64,000 bases of DNA from assembly GCA_041394845.1 (NCBI GenBank), contig JAWKHL010000002.1, forward strand, positions 186,001 through 250,000. The letters run 5' to 3'. The notes under the pieces were generated by a model. It saw nothing but the letters and a program-made list of their open reading frames with translations, ran no database searches and had not been told where the DNA came from. Of the stretch, positions 51,500 to 59,881 are shown in pieces. The position numbers were made by a program, and so were the translations under genes. Numbering within the stretch: the stretch's first letter is position 1; each line of letters begins with the position of its first letter. Origin of the DNA: JAHCHG01 sp041394845. GTDB taxonomy: Bacteria > Acidobacteriota > Blastocatellia > Pyrinomonadales > Pyrinomonadaceae.

Positions 51500-52549
51500 T
51501 CAGGCGGCCCGCCGGTAAATTGCGTCGACCGGCGCTTCCAGACGAATGAAGCGGGGCGGCCCGAAACTTTTTCTTAAGACCTCGCGCCACAATGTGTAAT
51601 CCTCGATGGCGTTGCCGGTCGTGGCTCCGTTAAACCAGCGGGCAAAATGTTCCGGCACTCGTTTATCGGTCTTCAAATGCGCGCCGGTCGGATCGCCGAG
51701 GAGTTCGCGCCCGGTCGCCCGGATCAATTCCAGATCCGTTCGAATGTCGGCTTGTTTGCTGCGGATGACATCGGCCGGAGCCGTCTGGATCGTCCGTTGA
51801 GGCAGAGCCGCCAGCTTAGCGCCCGCCCGGCACGAATACCACCAACCGCCGAGCAGTGCGCCGCTGTGCGTCTTCGGCGACACGAAAAATGTGGCGGGGC
51901 CGATGTCGTTGTGAACCAATCCGGCGTAGCTCAGATAACAGGACAGATTGTGCAGAGTGCTTTGAATCCATCCGACGTGGCGCGGGGCGATCCGGCCGCC
52001 CAGATAGTCGCGCAGATCATCGAGCAGAATCAGATCCGCTCTTTTCGGCAAAAGCATCAGCAGGCGTTCGGAGGTGGTAAAAAATTCCGGATCCTGCGGC
52101 AGACATCTGACGATCTCGCTTTTCATCCGCGAATCGGCGAAACGAAATTCGCCGATTCGTTTCCGGGCATTTTCCATCAGATCGGCGTACTGACGCCGGA
52201 CCGAAAAAACCACTTCCCGTTCTCCGACGTACATTTCGCCGAGCTCAAATGGAACGATTCTGAAATATGAGACCCGCCGGAAAACCGAGCTGCCGCGTTC
52301 GAGTTCCAGAGTGCCGGGGCCGCGCCAGCTGTCGGTTTCGATCAATTCCAGAGCCTTTTTATAAAGCGCCGAAATATGCTGAAAAACGCGTCCGGCCTCC
52401 GGATTCGGGTTGTGATCGGGATGCCAGCACCGGCCCAGCGCGCGGTATTCGCTTTTGGCCTTTGTCGGATCGCCGGAAAATAATTTTTCGGGGGCGTCGG
52501 GCGAGATCGACAGGATTCGTTCACTGCTTAAACTGGTTAATACGTTCAT
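51500..52549 (-). CDS. J-domain protein with pseudokinase-like region
   Basis: This 349-residue protein appears to join two modules. Residues about 10-70 resemble a DnaJ J-domain, with the HPD motif in GRCWHPDHNPNPEAG and a following helix (VFQHISALYKKALELIE); J-domains recruit Hsp70. Residues about 80-330 look like a degenerate protein kinase: LVHNDIGPATFFVSP is placed like the catalytic loop HxDxxxxN but lacks the lysine and asparagine, GGWW stands where DFG is expected and TIQTAPADVI resembles the APE region. Kinase activity is doubtful. The start at 52549 has no strong ribosome site. It is the second gene of the operon, 49 bases after the Nudix gene. Confidence 0.75.
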   Translation of the reverse strand: MNVLTSLSSERILSISPDAPEKLFSGDPTKAKSEYRALGRCWHPDHNPNPEAGRVFQHISALYKKALELIETDSWRGPGTLELERGSSVFRRVSYFRIVPFELGEMYVGEREVVFSVRRQYADLMENARKRIGEFRFADSRMKSEIVRCLPQDPEFFTTSERLLMLLPKRADLILLDDLRDYLGGRIAPRHVGWIQSTLHNLSCYLSYAGLVHNDIGPATFFVSPKTHSGALLGGWWYSCRAGAKLAALPQRTIQTAPADVIRSKQADIRTDLELIRATGRELLGDPTGAHLKTDKRVPEHFARWFNGATTGNAIEDYTLWREVLRKSFGPPRFIRLEAPVDAIYRRAA

Positions 52550-52598
52550 GGTTAATCGTTAATTACTGATCGAAAAGCGATCTTCTTCATCTCGGATC

Positions 52599-53360
52599 CT
52601 AGAGTTCAAAATCCAGTCCTCTCTCGACCATTTGCCGGTAACGGGTTTCGTTGAACCGGTAAAGCTGGGCCGGGCGGTGCGAGACGCTTTCCTGCCGTTC
52701 TTCGAGCGGTTCCAGAATGTCCATTTTCAGAACGCGGCGGCGAAAATTACTGCTTTCGAGTTTGTGTCCGAGAACGATCTCGTAGACTCTCTGCAATTGC
52801 TTGATCGTGAATTTGTTTTCCAGCAGTTCGAAACCGATCGGCACGTAAGAGAGTTTGCCCCGCAGGCGGCCCAGCGCCACGTCGAAGATATGGTTGTGGT
52901 CGAAACTCAAACGCCCCGCGTCGGGAAGCTGATCGATCGAAAACCACTGGGCCTCGGCCGCGTTTCCGCCGCCAAGAAAGCGCACCTCGTGCTGGGCGGG
53001 CGAAACCAATGCGAAAAAACCCATTGAAATGATCCGGTCGATCCGGACTCCGAAATCCTCGCCGGTCCGCGGATCCCGGCCGAAATCGTCAAACGTGTAA
53101 AGCTGTTCGAGAAAGACATTTTCGAGACCGGTTTTTTGTTTGAGGATTCGCCGGGCCGCTTCTTCGGCCCGTTCGTCCGACTGAACAAAACCGCCGGGCA
53201 ATGACCACCAATCCAAAAACGGTTCCTCTTTCCGCTTGACCAGAACGATCTTCAACGTGCTGGCCGTCAGATCAAGGCCGAAGACAACGCAATCGGCGGT
53301 TACAAAAAACCGTCCGATCGGCGGTCGGGTTTGGTTGATGCTTGTTTTGTCTGCGGACAT
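52599..53360 (-). CDS. NrtR-like Nudix-winged-helix transcriptional regulator
   Basis: This 253-residue protein has an N-terminal Nudix fold and a C-terminal winged helix, the layout of NrtR, which senses ADP-ribose-type ligands and controls NAD metabolism. The Nudix box reads GGFVQSDERAEEAARRILKQ then KTGL: the glycine, first glutamate and arginine are kept, but the metal-binding RExxEE glutamates are replaced (RILKQK). It is therefore probably non-catalytic. The C-terminal part, ENKFTIKQLQRVYEIVLGHK, then SNFRRRVLKMDIL and HRPAQLYRF, matches the NrtR winged helix. The start at 53360 has AAGGAGG. Two tandem dyads just upstream are likely its operators. It heads the four-gene operon. Confidence 0.85.
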   Translation of the reverse strand: MSADKTSINQTRPPIGRFFVTADCVVFGLDLTASTLKIVLVKRKEEPFLDWWSLPGGFVQSDERAEEAARRILKQKTGLENVFLEQLYTFDDFGRDPRTGEDFGVRIDRIISMGFFALVSPAQHEVRFLGGGNAAEAQWFSIDQLPDAGRLSFDHNHIFDVALGRLRGKLSYVPIGFELLENKFTIKQLQRVYEIVLGHKLESSNFRRRVLKMDILEPLEERQESVSHRPAQLYRFNETRYRQMVERGLDFEL

Positions 53361-53392
53361 CTGTTACCTCCTTTTCAATGGATTTATCAGGC

Positions 53393-53436
53393 TTAATGTC
53401 ATTCTGACCTTAAGTTAATGTCATTTATACCTTAAG
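53393..53436 (-). promoter_or_regulatory. Tandem 22-bp operators upstream of the NrtR-like gene
   Basis: Two adjoining 22-base direct repeats (53393-53414 and 53415-53436) differ at three bases. Read on the minus strand the repeat at 53393 is a 21-base dyad of form TTAAnGTCA, three bases, TGACnTTAA; the other has one degenerate half. They end 33 bases before the start codon, a place suited to autorepression. The Nudix regulator as the binding protein is inferred. Confidence 0.6.
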
Positions 53437-53541
53437 TCGAAAAAGATGTCAACAAAAAAATGAAAACGGTTTTCCGATTATGGGGCGGAGTTATTAAATG
53501 ACGGTGAAATCTGTTGGATTAGAGTGCAGAAACTTGTACTG

Positions 53542-53582
53542 AACGGAGTTCGGAACATTGGGGAAAGAGTCCGAACTCCGTT
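53542..53582. terminator. Perfect 13-bp hairpin, terminator-like
   Basis: AACGGAGTTCGGA at 53542-53554 pairs perfectly with TCCGAACTCCGTT at 53570-53582, followed on the plus strand by a T-rich run. It lies 28 bases past the stop of the minus-strand gene at 53611; in that sense no T run follows, so direction is uncertain. Confidence 0.6.
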
Positions 53583-53610
53583 TTATTTTCCCGAAGCAAG
53601 CGGGCGTCGT

Positions 53611-54135
53611 CTAACGATGAAGTCGTTTGCCGTTATATTTTTCCCAGACTTCGGCGACTTCGTTTGCCTCGTCTATGGTTCGGGGACGAAAACCGAGGAC
53701 GATGCCGCCCTCTTTCACGCCGGTTTCATAGACCTGCGCCGTCTCTTCGGGAATGCCCCAACCGATCAGGGCTCCGATCAAACCGCCGGTTGCGCCTCCC
53801 GCCCCGGCGCCGGCCAAAGCGGCGGCCACCGGACCCGCCACGATCAGCCCCAGACCGGGAATGACCAGACTGGTGCCGATGGCCGCGATCGCTCCGATTA
53901 TCGCGCCGACCGTGCCGCCGAGGGCGGCGCCGACGCCCGTCCCCTCGGCGGCTTTGTTGCCCAGTTGGGTTTCGCTTCGGGTCGTTTGATAGGTGTTGCG
54001 GGTGTCTTCCGACATCAAAATGCTGATTTCATCGCGTCCGTAACCGCGGTCCAGCAATTCCTGATAGGCTTTTTCGGCGTCTTCGCCATTTTCGAATAAA
54101 GCCGTCATCAAATATCTATCGTTCTCCTTTGTCAT
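53611..54135 (-). CDS. General-stress-like protein with glycine-zipper segment
   Basis: This 174-residue protein has three parts. Residues about 8-45 (LMTALFENGEDAEKAYQELLDRGYGRDEISILM) resemble the YflT/heat-induced stress protein domain. Residues about 60-130 are a long glycine- and alanine-rich hydrophobic segment with GxxxG spacing (GTGVGAALGGTVGAIIGAIAAIG, then AAALAGAGAGGATGGLIGALIGWGI), suited to insertion in or bending against membranes. The C-terminal part (YETGVKEGGIVLGFRP) returns to the stress-domain pattern. The start at 54135 has AAAGGAG upstream. The family is linked to stress in other bacteria; its exact role is unknown. The hydrolase upstream is on the same strand. Confidence 0.75.
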   Translation of the reverse strand: MTKENDRYLMTALFENGEDAEKAYQELLDRGYGRDEISILMSEDTRNTYQTTRSETQLGNKAAEGTGVGAALGGTVGAIIGAIAAIGTSLVIPGLGLIVAGPVAAALAGAGAGGATGGLIGALIGWGIPEETAQVYETGVKEGGIVLGFRPRTIDEANEVAEVWEKYNGKRLHR

Positions 54136-54196
54136 GAATTTTGTCTCCTTTTCTTAATTTAAGATGTTTCAATGGATCAAAAATGATCGGGTTACC

Positions 54197-54220
54197 TTTT
54201 ATCGTGTTCCCACGATAAAA
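54197..54220. terminator. Perfect 10-bp hairpin after the alpha/beta-hydrolase gene
   Basis: TTTTATCGTG and CACGATAAAA pair perfectly around a 4-base loop, 17 bases past the stop of the minus-strand hydrolase. On the minus strand the hairpin ends in AAAA-TTTT type pairs without a following long T run. It could be a terminator, or an operator ahead of the 53611 gene. Confidence 0.5.
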
Positions 54221-54236
54221 TCGATTTTTATCAACC

Positions 54237-55028
54237 TCAGGGGTTTTCGAACCTGGAGTTGAAGATCAGATCGTCGCTTGGATTTTCAGCCTGTTTGATT
54301 ATCAGCAACTCGTTCTTGAAGTTTTTTTCATCCTCCGTCACTGAATTCTCTTCCGGTTTCTTTCCGTTCGTTAAATGTTCTTTAAACCAATCGGTGGCTA
54401 ATGACGCCACTTCTTCGAGCGTTCCCGGTTCTTCAAATAAATGGGTTGCATTGGAAACGACCTGCATTTCTTTCTTGCAGCTTAATCTTTCGAAAGCCCA
54501 GCTGTTCATTTCGACCAACGAGTTGTCGCGCTCTCCGACAATAAGGAGCGTCGGTGCAATGACCTTCGGCAAAACCCCATCGGCCAGATCGGGTCTTCCT
54601 CCCCTGGAGACAACCGCTTCGAGATCCGAACCGAGTTCGGCGGCCGCCACCAGAGCCACCCCGCCGCCGGTGCTGGATCCGAAAAAACCGACTCCCAGAT
54701 TCCGGGTATCGCTCCTGTGTTTTAGCCACACCCTGACCCTGGACATTCTTTCGGCCAGAAACCCGATGTCGAACTGCAGACGCTGGGTGATGGTATCGAT
54801 CGATTCTTCCCGGCGCGTCAGAAGGTCGAACAAAAGAGTTCCTATCCCGCTCCTACGAATAATCCGGGCTACAAATTGATCGCGCGGGCTGTGGCGGTTG
54901 CTACCTGAACCGTGAGCGAATAAAACTATGCCCGCCGCTTCGTCGGGAACGTTCAACTCTCCTTTCAGATAATTCTCACCGATCGGGATTTTCACAGTTT
55001 TTAAATTTTCTTTTTCCGCGCTGTCCAT
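54237..55028 (-). CDS. Dienelactone-hydrolase-like alpha/beta-hydrolase
   Basis: This is a cytoplasmic hydrolase of 263 residues. The fold shows GIVLFAHGSGSNRHSPRDQFVA (oxyanion region), the nucleophile elbow GFFGSSTGGGVALVAA with serine in SST, then PTLLIVGERDNSLVEMN carrying the acidic residue and SNATHLFEEPGT with the histidine. The pattern suits dienelactone-hydrolase-like proteins often fused to or beside phosphoribosyltransferases, but no such partner is here. A C-terminal tail of about 40 polar residues goes beyond the fold. The start at 55028 has a G-rich ribosome site (GGGGG). The substrate is unknown. It lies within a group of stress-type genes. Confidence 0.78.
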   Translation of the reverse strand: MDSAEKENLKTVKIPIGENYLKGELNVPDEAAGIVLFAHGSGSNRHSPRDQFVARIIRRSGIGTLLFDLLTRREESIDTITQRLQFDIGFLAERMSRVRVWLKHRSDTRNLGVGFFGSSTGGGVALVAAAELGSDLEAVVSRGGRPDLADGVLPKVIAPTLLIVGERDNSLVEMNSWAFERLSCKKEMQVVSNATHLFEEPGTLEEVASLATDWFKEHLTNGKKPEENSVTEDEKNFKNELLIIKQAENPSDDLIFNSRFENP

Positions 55029-55085
55029 TTTGCCCCCGTGGAAATGTTTGTTTGTTCTCTTCGTTCGTCATGGTTTGTTGGGGGC

Positions 55086-55113
55086 GGGAAATGTGTCCGA
55101 AGGCGCATTTCCC
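55086..55113. other. Hairpin after the small basic protein gene
   Basis: GGGAAATGTG and CGCATTTCCC pair (nine of ten) around an 8-base loop, 23 bases past the stop of the minus-strand gene at 55136. No T run follows. It may mark the 3' end of that transcript. Confidence 0.4.
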
Positions 55114-55135
55114 AACATTGTTCGATTTTCTTCAA

Positions 55136-55369
55136 TTAAGCTGTTTTACCGCGGTTGAGCGCGGCTGATGTCTCGGTCGTTGTCGGGAAATCGGAAGCAA
55201 TTTTCCGGGAGTAAAAGTTTTTGTTCACCCGGATCCGGTTTTCAACGGGACCGTAGGACGTGAACTCGTAATATCCGTGCGACCTTCTTCCTTGTTCAGG
55301 GCGAGAACCCCGATCTTTGTTGCGTCTGCCGTATCGGGGAAATTCCCGATAACCGTATCTATCTGCCAT
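55136..55369 (-). CDS. Small basic protein of unknown function
   Basis: This 77-residue protein is rich in arginine, tyrosine and glycine (MADRYGYREFPRYGRRNKDRG, then RRSHGYYEFTSYGPVENRIRVNKNFYSRKI). It has no signal peptide or membrane segment. Support for a real gene is the ribosome site AAGGAG about 10 bases before the ATG, and the frame is open only over this short length. I do not recognise a family. The arginine- and aromatic-rich composition could bind nucleic acid. Stress-type neighbours suggest a similar context. Confidence is moderate because it is short. Confidence 0.5.
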   Translation of the reverse strand: MADRYGYREFPRYGRRNKDRGSRPEQGRRSHGYYEFTSYGPVENRIRVNKNFYSRKIASDFPTTTETSAALNRGKTA

Positions 55370-56186
55370 TAAAAAAAACTCCTTGATAAGTTGACTTTTA
55401 ACAATTACTTACAAATTTATAAAAAGCCGTTAAGTTATGTTTAAAGTATAAATATTCGATAACCGGAGATATGTTTGCTGTCTTACATTGAAGCCAAGAG
55501 TTTTGGAACATCGGAGGGGCTTTTTATCGCGAGATCGGCTTTAGGAAAGGTCAAATGATCTTTTGGAATCTTAAAAAAATTGAACCAAGGAAAAAAGCCG
55601 GCGCACATCGCTTTCAAAAAAAAATAAACAAGGTTTTCGACCTATTGACCGCTTTCTGAAATTGTAATCCCGCGTACAGACTCCCCGTTCGCGATTTACC
55701 TAAGATGTCAGAGCAATATCTGTCCTTTCCGGTTTTCATCGGGAGAGTTTCGACCTTTTTGAACACAAACTTTGGGATCCGGTCGGTCGAATTGTCCGGA
55801 TCGAGAAAAGAGAATACTTATTGACCGCCGCCGACATCGGTGAACGTCCGAAAAACCACTTAAAATAAGTTGTGAATGTTAAACGGCACGGCGATTGCAC
55901 CTTTCAATTATCGGAATGCGAAATCGAGTCCGGTTTTGGGGGAAAATGGCTCGATTTGGCTTAAATGCCCATATTTATTGGAAAATATGCGTCAAATGGC
56001 TTTTTGAAAATGTTTGAAACCCGAACCGAAGTGAACGAATTTCATACGGAAATGATAAAAGGTCGTACCGGAAATTTCTTTACTTGTCTTGGGTTGCGCC
56101 GGGGAGAGAAGCGGATGAAATTTCGGTTACCCGAATTTTATTGGATTCACGCATTCGTGCGAAAAATTTGAAGGAGAAAATTACCA
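55370..56186. other. Gene-poor stretch
   Basis: These 817 bases are AT-rich and hold no convincing gene. A 68-codon frame at 55965-56171 has no good ribosome site and no family-like sequence. Promoters for the minus-strand gene at 55369 and for the small plus-strand gene at 56187 are expected at either end but were not resolved. No repeat of note was seen. Confidence 0.4.
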
Positions 56187-56366
56187 ATGTTTAAACAGAA
56201 GAGTTTGGAAAAAAAAGATGAAAATATGAATCGGAATGAGGAAAAAAATTCGTCGCATAAAATTTTCTGGGGAGCCGTCGGCGGGGCCGCATTGTTGGGG
56301 GCGGCGGCTTTGTTAATTGCAAATCTGGACGATCTTAAACGCTACATCAAAATGGTTCGAATGTAG
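56187..56366 (+). CDS. Small single-pass membrane protein, DUF6893-like
   Basis: This 59-residue protein was found by eye. AAGGAG lies 11 bases before ATG 56187. The first 25 residues are charged, then a glycine/alanine-rich transmembrane helix (IFWGAVGGAALLGAAALLIA) and the tail NLDDLKRYIKMVRM follow. The tail resembles small proteins of the DUF6893 type, which end in an NxxDxxRYxxMxxM pattern. The function is unknown. It begins a plus-strand block that continues with the PAS histidine kinase 327 bases on, but a hairpin lies between. Confidence 0.6.
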   Translation: MFKQKSLEKKDENMNRNEEKNSSHKIFWGAVGGAALLGAAALLIANLDDLKRYIKMVRM

Positions 56367-56555
56367 CGGAATTGGGTAAATCATCCGGCGATAAGCCTTG
56401 GAAAGATTTACCGGTGAACCGGGCGCGTATGGGGATTTTGCGCGCCCGGAAATTTTCAAGAAATCAGGCTGTGGGTCTGACAGATGATCGGACTTTTGGT
56501 CGGTAAAGTTGGAGAAAACCGGGAAAATGAAAAGAGGTTTCCCTGATTGTCCCTG

Positions 56556-56602
56556 AAAATTTGGCGACAGTGACCGACCAACGATCATTGTCGCCAAATT
56601 TT
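56556..56602 (+). terminator. Perfect 14-bp hairpin between small membrane gene and kinase
   Basis: AAAATTTGGCGACA at 56556-56569 pairs perfectly with 56589-56602 around a 19-base loop, ending in a T run. It could end the transcript of the small gene or act in the kinase leader. The remainder of 56367-56693 shows no gene. Confidence 0.55.
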
Positions 56603-56693
56603 ATGCGCAAAAGCGTAATTCCGGGTTTTGGGTTTTGTCCCGAATTTAAGAAATTTGGAAGTTTAAGGCTGATGTGAAGAAATGAGGAAAACG

Positions 56694-59135
56694 ATGGATG
56701 CACAAATGAACACCGGGAAGAAGAAGCAGAAGAAGAAAAAGTCCGGTTCGAACGGCCAACAGAAAAGCCAATTTCCCGAGGATTGGCAGGCGGGGGAATT
56801 GGCCCGCAGATCGGAAGAGGAATATCGCCTTCTGTTTGAATCGATCGATGAGGGCTTTTGCACGATCGAGGTTTTGTTTGACGACAAGGGAAAGCCGCTG
56901 GATTATCGGTTTCTCGAGGTCAATCCGGCTTTTGAGAGACATACGGGGATTAAAAATGCCGTGGGCAAAAAGATGCGGGAGATCGCCCCGTTTCATGAAG
57001 ATCATTGGTTTGAGGCATACGGTAAAGTCGCCTTGACGGGCGAACCGGTCCGCTTTGAAAATTTCGCCGAAAAACTCGGTCGTTGGTTTGACGTTTACGC
57101 TTTCCGGGTCGATAAACCGGAAGATCAAAAGGTGGCTATTATTTTCAGCGACATCACCGATCGCAAAATGGCTGAAAAAGAACGCGAGCGACTGATAGCG
57201 GAGATCGAAGCCGAGCGCCAAAGGAAGTCCGAAATTCTGGAAAGCATCGGGGATGTTTTTTACGCGCTGGATGAGGATTTTAATTTTACCTATCTCAATC
57301 ACAAGACCGAAAAAGTCTGGAAACGAAAACGCGAAGATCTGCTCGGAAAAAATTTCTGGAAGGAGTTTCCCGAAGTGATCGGCAGTAAATCCGAGCGGAT
57401 GCACCTGAAGGCCGCCGAGGAGAAAACACCGGTCCATTACGAAGCCGTTTCAGCCATTCTCAACAAATGGATCTCGGTCAGCATTTTCCCCCGCGAAAAC
57501 GGCGGGCTTTCGGTCTATTTCCGCGACATCCAGAGGCAGAAACTGTTTGAGGAGAATCTGCGCGAATCTGAAGAACGTTTGCGGTTGGCCACGCAGGCCG
57601 CTGAGATGGGCACCTGGGATTGGAATCTGGTCTCCGATCAAGTGATCTGGGATAAACAGTTTTGTCGTTTGCTGGGGGTCTCTGAGGATCAAAAAGCCCG
57701 ACCGATCGATGAGTTTTTCCGGCAAATTCATCCGGATGACCGCGAAAAAGTTTATTGGCTTCTGCAAAGATCGATAGCGGAGAAAGACATTTTTGAGGCC
57801 GAATACCGCCTGTTGAGAAAAGACGATTCGCTGCGGTGGATGAGCAGTTACGGAAAGGTGGTTGAGGAAAAAGAGGGAGATCCGGTTCGGATGATCGGCA
57901 TTCTCCTGGACATCACTGACCGCCGAATGTCCGAAGAAGCCATCCGTCGATCCGAAGCACATCTCCGTTTGATCCTGGAAAGCGCAGAAGATCACGCCAT
58001 CATCACTCTGGACTTAAAGGGAATAATCACGCGTTGGAATTCGGGTGCGGAGAATCTTTTCGGTTACGCCCCGGAAGAAGCGATCGGCCGGTCCGTCGAT
58101 CTGATCTTTACACCTGAAGATTGCCGGGAAGGAGTTCCAGCCAAAGAAATGGAAGGGGCGCTCAAAAACGGTCGCGCCGAAGACGAGCGCTGGCATCTTC
58201 ACAAAGACGGCAAACGTTTTTATGTTTCCGGAGTAATGACCCTTTTGAGCAACGGTAAGCCCGAAGGGTTCGTCAAGATCGCCCGCGATCTGACCGAACA
58301 GCGTCGGTTAAACGAAGAGGTTCGCTTTTCGCGCGATCAACTGGACCTCAGAGTGAAGGAGCGAACGCGGGAATTGGCCGAGGCATATAAGACCCTCAAA
58401 TTCGAAAACGAACAACGCCGGCAGGCTGAGAAGGATCGCATTACGCTTCTCGAACAACTGGTTACGACGCAGGAGGACGAACGTCGAAGGATCGCGCGCG
58501 ATATGCACGATCAATTCGGACAGCAGTTAACCGCATTGCGTCTGAAACTTGAATTGCTCAAGGAAATGTGTCAGGAGGATGAGGGGCTTTGCGAACAGGT
58601 CGATCAGACTCAGGCCGTTGCCAAACAACTGGACAGAGATGTCAGTTTTCTCGTCTGGGAACTGCGCCCGACTCCGCTTGATAATCTCGGCCTGCGCGAA
58701 GCTCTTATCAATTATGTTCGCCAATGGTCGGAGCATTTCGAGATACCGGCCGAGGTACATATCGGGGCATTTGAGGCGGACGATCTTGTTTCGAGTCAGG
58801 CTGAGATCAGTCTTTACCGGATCGCGCAGGAGGCGCTCAATAACGTTTACAAACACGCCGGGGCCACTCATGTCAGCGTCATTTTGGAACAACTTGACGG
58901 ATTTCTGACGCTCATCATCGAAGACAACGGCGTTGGCTTTGAACCCGAACCGAAAAACAACCGGACCAATGGGTTGGGGTTGATTGGAATGCGCGAGCGA
59001 GCGGCTTTGATCGGCGGGCGTCTGGAGATCGAATCCGGTTCCGGAAAGGGGACGACGATCTTTCTCAGATTGCCGGTTAAATATAAAAGGAGAAAAAAGA
59101 GTAAGAAAAAAAATAGCGAGAAGGGGATAAATTAA
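56694..59135 (+). CDS. Multi-PAS sensor histidine kinase (HisKA_3)
   Basis: This soluble sensor kinase of about 813 residues has no transmembrane helix or signal. A lysine-rich start is followed by four PAS/PAC units at about 40-165, 175-285, 290-415 and 420-540 (LLFESIDEGFCTIEVLFDDKG, LESIGDVFYALDEDFNFTYLN, WDWNLVSDQVIWDKQFCRLL, LDLKGIITRWNSGAENLFGYAPEEAIG). A coiled coil leads to the dimerisation helix DERRRIARDMHDQFGQQLTALR with the phospho-accepting histidine near H605. The ATP-binding domain closes it (NVYKHAGATHVSV, GVGFEPEPK, GLGLIGMRERAALIGG). The start is put at ATG 56694 because GAGGA lies 5 bases upstream; ATG 56682 is also possible. It sits 26 bases before its likely partner regulator. 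Confidence 0.88.
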   Translation: MDAQMNTGKKKQKKKKSGSNGQQKSQFPEDWQAGELARRSEEEYRLLFESIDEGFCTIEVLFDDKGKPLDYRFLEVNPAFERHTGIKNAVGKKMREIAPFHEDHWFEAYGKVALTGEPVRFENFAEKLGRWFDVYAFRVDKPEDQKVAIIFSDITDRKMAEKERERLIAEIEAERQRKSEILESIGDVFYALDEDFNFTYLNHKTEKVWKRKREDLLGKNFWKEFPEVIGSKSERMHLKAAEEKTPVHYEAVSAILNKWISVSIFPRENGGLSVYFRDIQRQKLFEENLRESEERLRLATQAAEMGTWDWNLVSDQVIWDKQFCRLLGVSEDQKARPIDEFFRQIHPDDREKVYWLLQRSIAEKDIFEAEYRLLRKDDSLRWMSSYGKVVEEKEGDPVRMIGILLDITDRRMSEEAIRRSEAHLRLILESAEDHAIITLDLKGIITRWNSGAENLFGYAPEEAIGRSVDLIFTPEDCREGVPAKEMEGALKNGRAEDERWHLHKDGKRFYVSGVMTLLSNGKPEGFVKIARDLTEQRRLNEEVRFSRDQLDLRVKERTRELAEAYKTLKFENEQRRQAEKDRITLLEQLVTTQEDERRRIARDMHDQFGQQLTALRLKLELLKEMCQEDEGLCEQVDQTQAVAKQLDRDVSFLVWELRPTPLDNLGLREALINYVRQWSEHFEIPAEVHIGAFEADDLVSSQAEISLYRIAQEALNNVYKHAGATHVSVILEQLDGFLTLIIEDNGVGFEPEPKNNRTNGLGLIGMRERAALIGGRLEIESGSGKGTTIFLRLPVKYKRRKKSKKKNSEKGIN

Positions 59136-59161
59136 GAAGAAAAAAGTTTTTCTGAGAAATC

Positions 59162-59815
59162 ATGGCTGGATTGAGAATATTACTGGTAGAGGATCACGGA
59201 ACCGTCCGCGAAGGCATAAAACTGCTTGTTGATGCCCAGAACGACATGGAAGTTGTCGGAGAAGCGGACAGCGGCGAAACCGCTGTCGAAAAAACAAAGG
59301 AACTTCGACCGGAAGTTGTTTTGATGGACATTTCAATGCCCGGACTAAACGGAATGAAGGCCACTAAAAAAATCAAAGAAATGTTCCCGGAAATAAAGAT
59401 TCTGATCTTGACCCGTCATTCTGATGACGGTTATCTGCAACAGTTAATTCAAGCCGGGGCTAACGGTTACGTGCTCAAACAAAGCGCCCCGGCCGAACTG
59501 ATCAACGCCATCCGGGCGGTCAGTGCGGGCAAAGCTTATTTAGATCCGAGTTTGACCGAAAAAGTTATGGGCGGCTATCTTCGCCAATCAACCGCTCTGA
59601 AAAATGCGAGCAAAGTTCAGATCACCGACCGGGAATCTGAGGTTCTGCGCCTGATCGCCTGGGGGTACACCAACAAGGAGATCGCCGCCAGATTGCAGAT
59701 CAGCGTCAAAACGGTCGAAACCCACAAGGCCAACGCCATGCGAAAACTGGGCATTTCGAGCCGGATCGACATTGTCCGGTACGCCATTTTGCAGGGCTGG
59801 CTGGAAGACAAATGA
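59162..59815 (+). CDS. LuxR/NarL-type response regulator
   Basis: This two-domain regulator has 217 residues. The receiver domain starts with ILLVEDHGTVREGIKLL and has its phospho-acceptor in VLMDISMPG (D56), with a conserved lysine in GYVLKQSAP. The C-terminal helix-turn-helix is of LuxR type: TDRESEVLRLIAWGYTNKEI, then VKTVETHKANAMRKLGISSR. It lies 26 bases downstream of the PAS kinase and is most likely phosphorylated by it. HisKA_3 kinases commonly pair with NarL-type regulators, so the pairing is well supported. Targets are not known. Confidence 0.92.
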   Translation: MAGLRILLVEDHGTVREGIKLLVDAQNDMEVVGEADSGETAVEKTKELRPEVVLMDISMPGLNGMKATKKIKEMFPEIKILILTRHSDDGYLQQLIQAGANGYVLKQSAPAELINAIRAVSAGKAYLDPSLTEKVMGGYLRQSTALKNASKVQITDRESEVLRLIAWGYTNKEIAARLQISVKTVETHKANAMRKLGISSRIDIVRYAILQGWLEDK

Positions 59816-59881
59816 TCGGCGGAATCCGGAAATTTCTCAGACTATGAGGGATTTCCCTTAGAAAGTTTTCCCGTTTCCCCG

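Noticed and set aside
55965..56171. 68-codon plus-strand frame
   Set aside because: No ribosome site, no recognisable domain and poor codon pattern; the real small gene follows at 56187.
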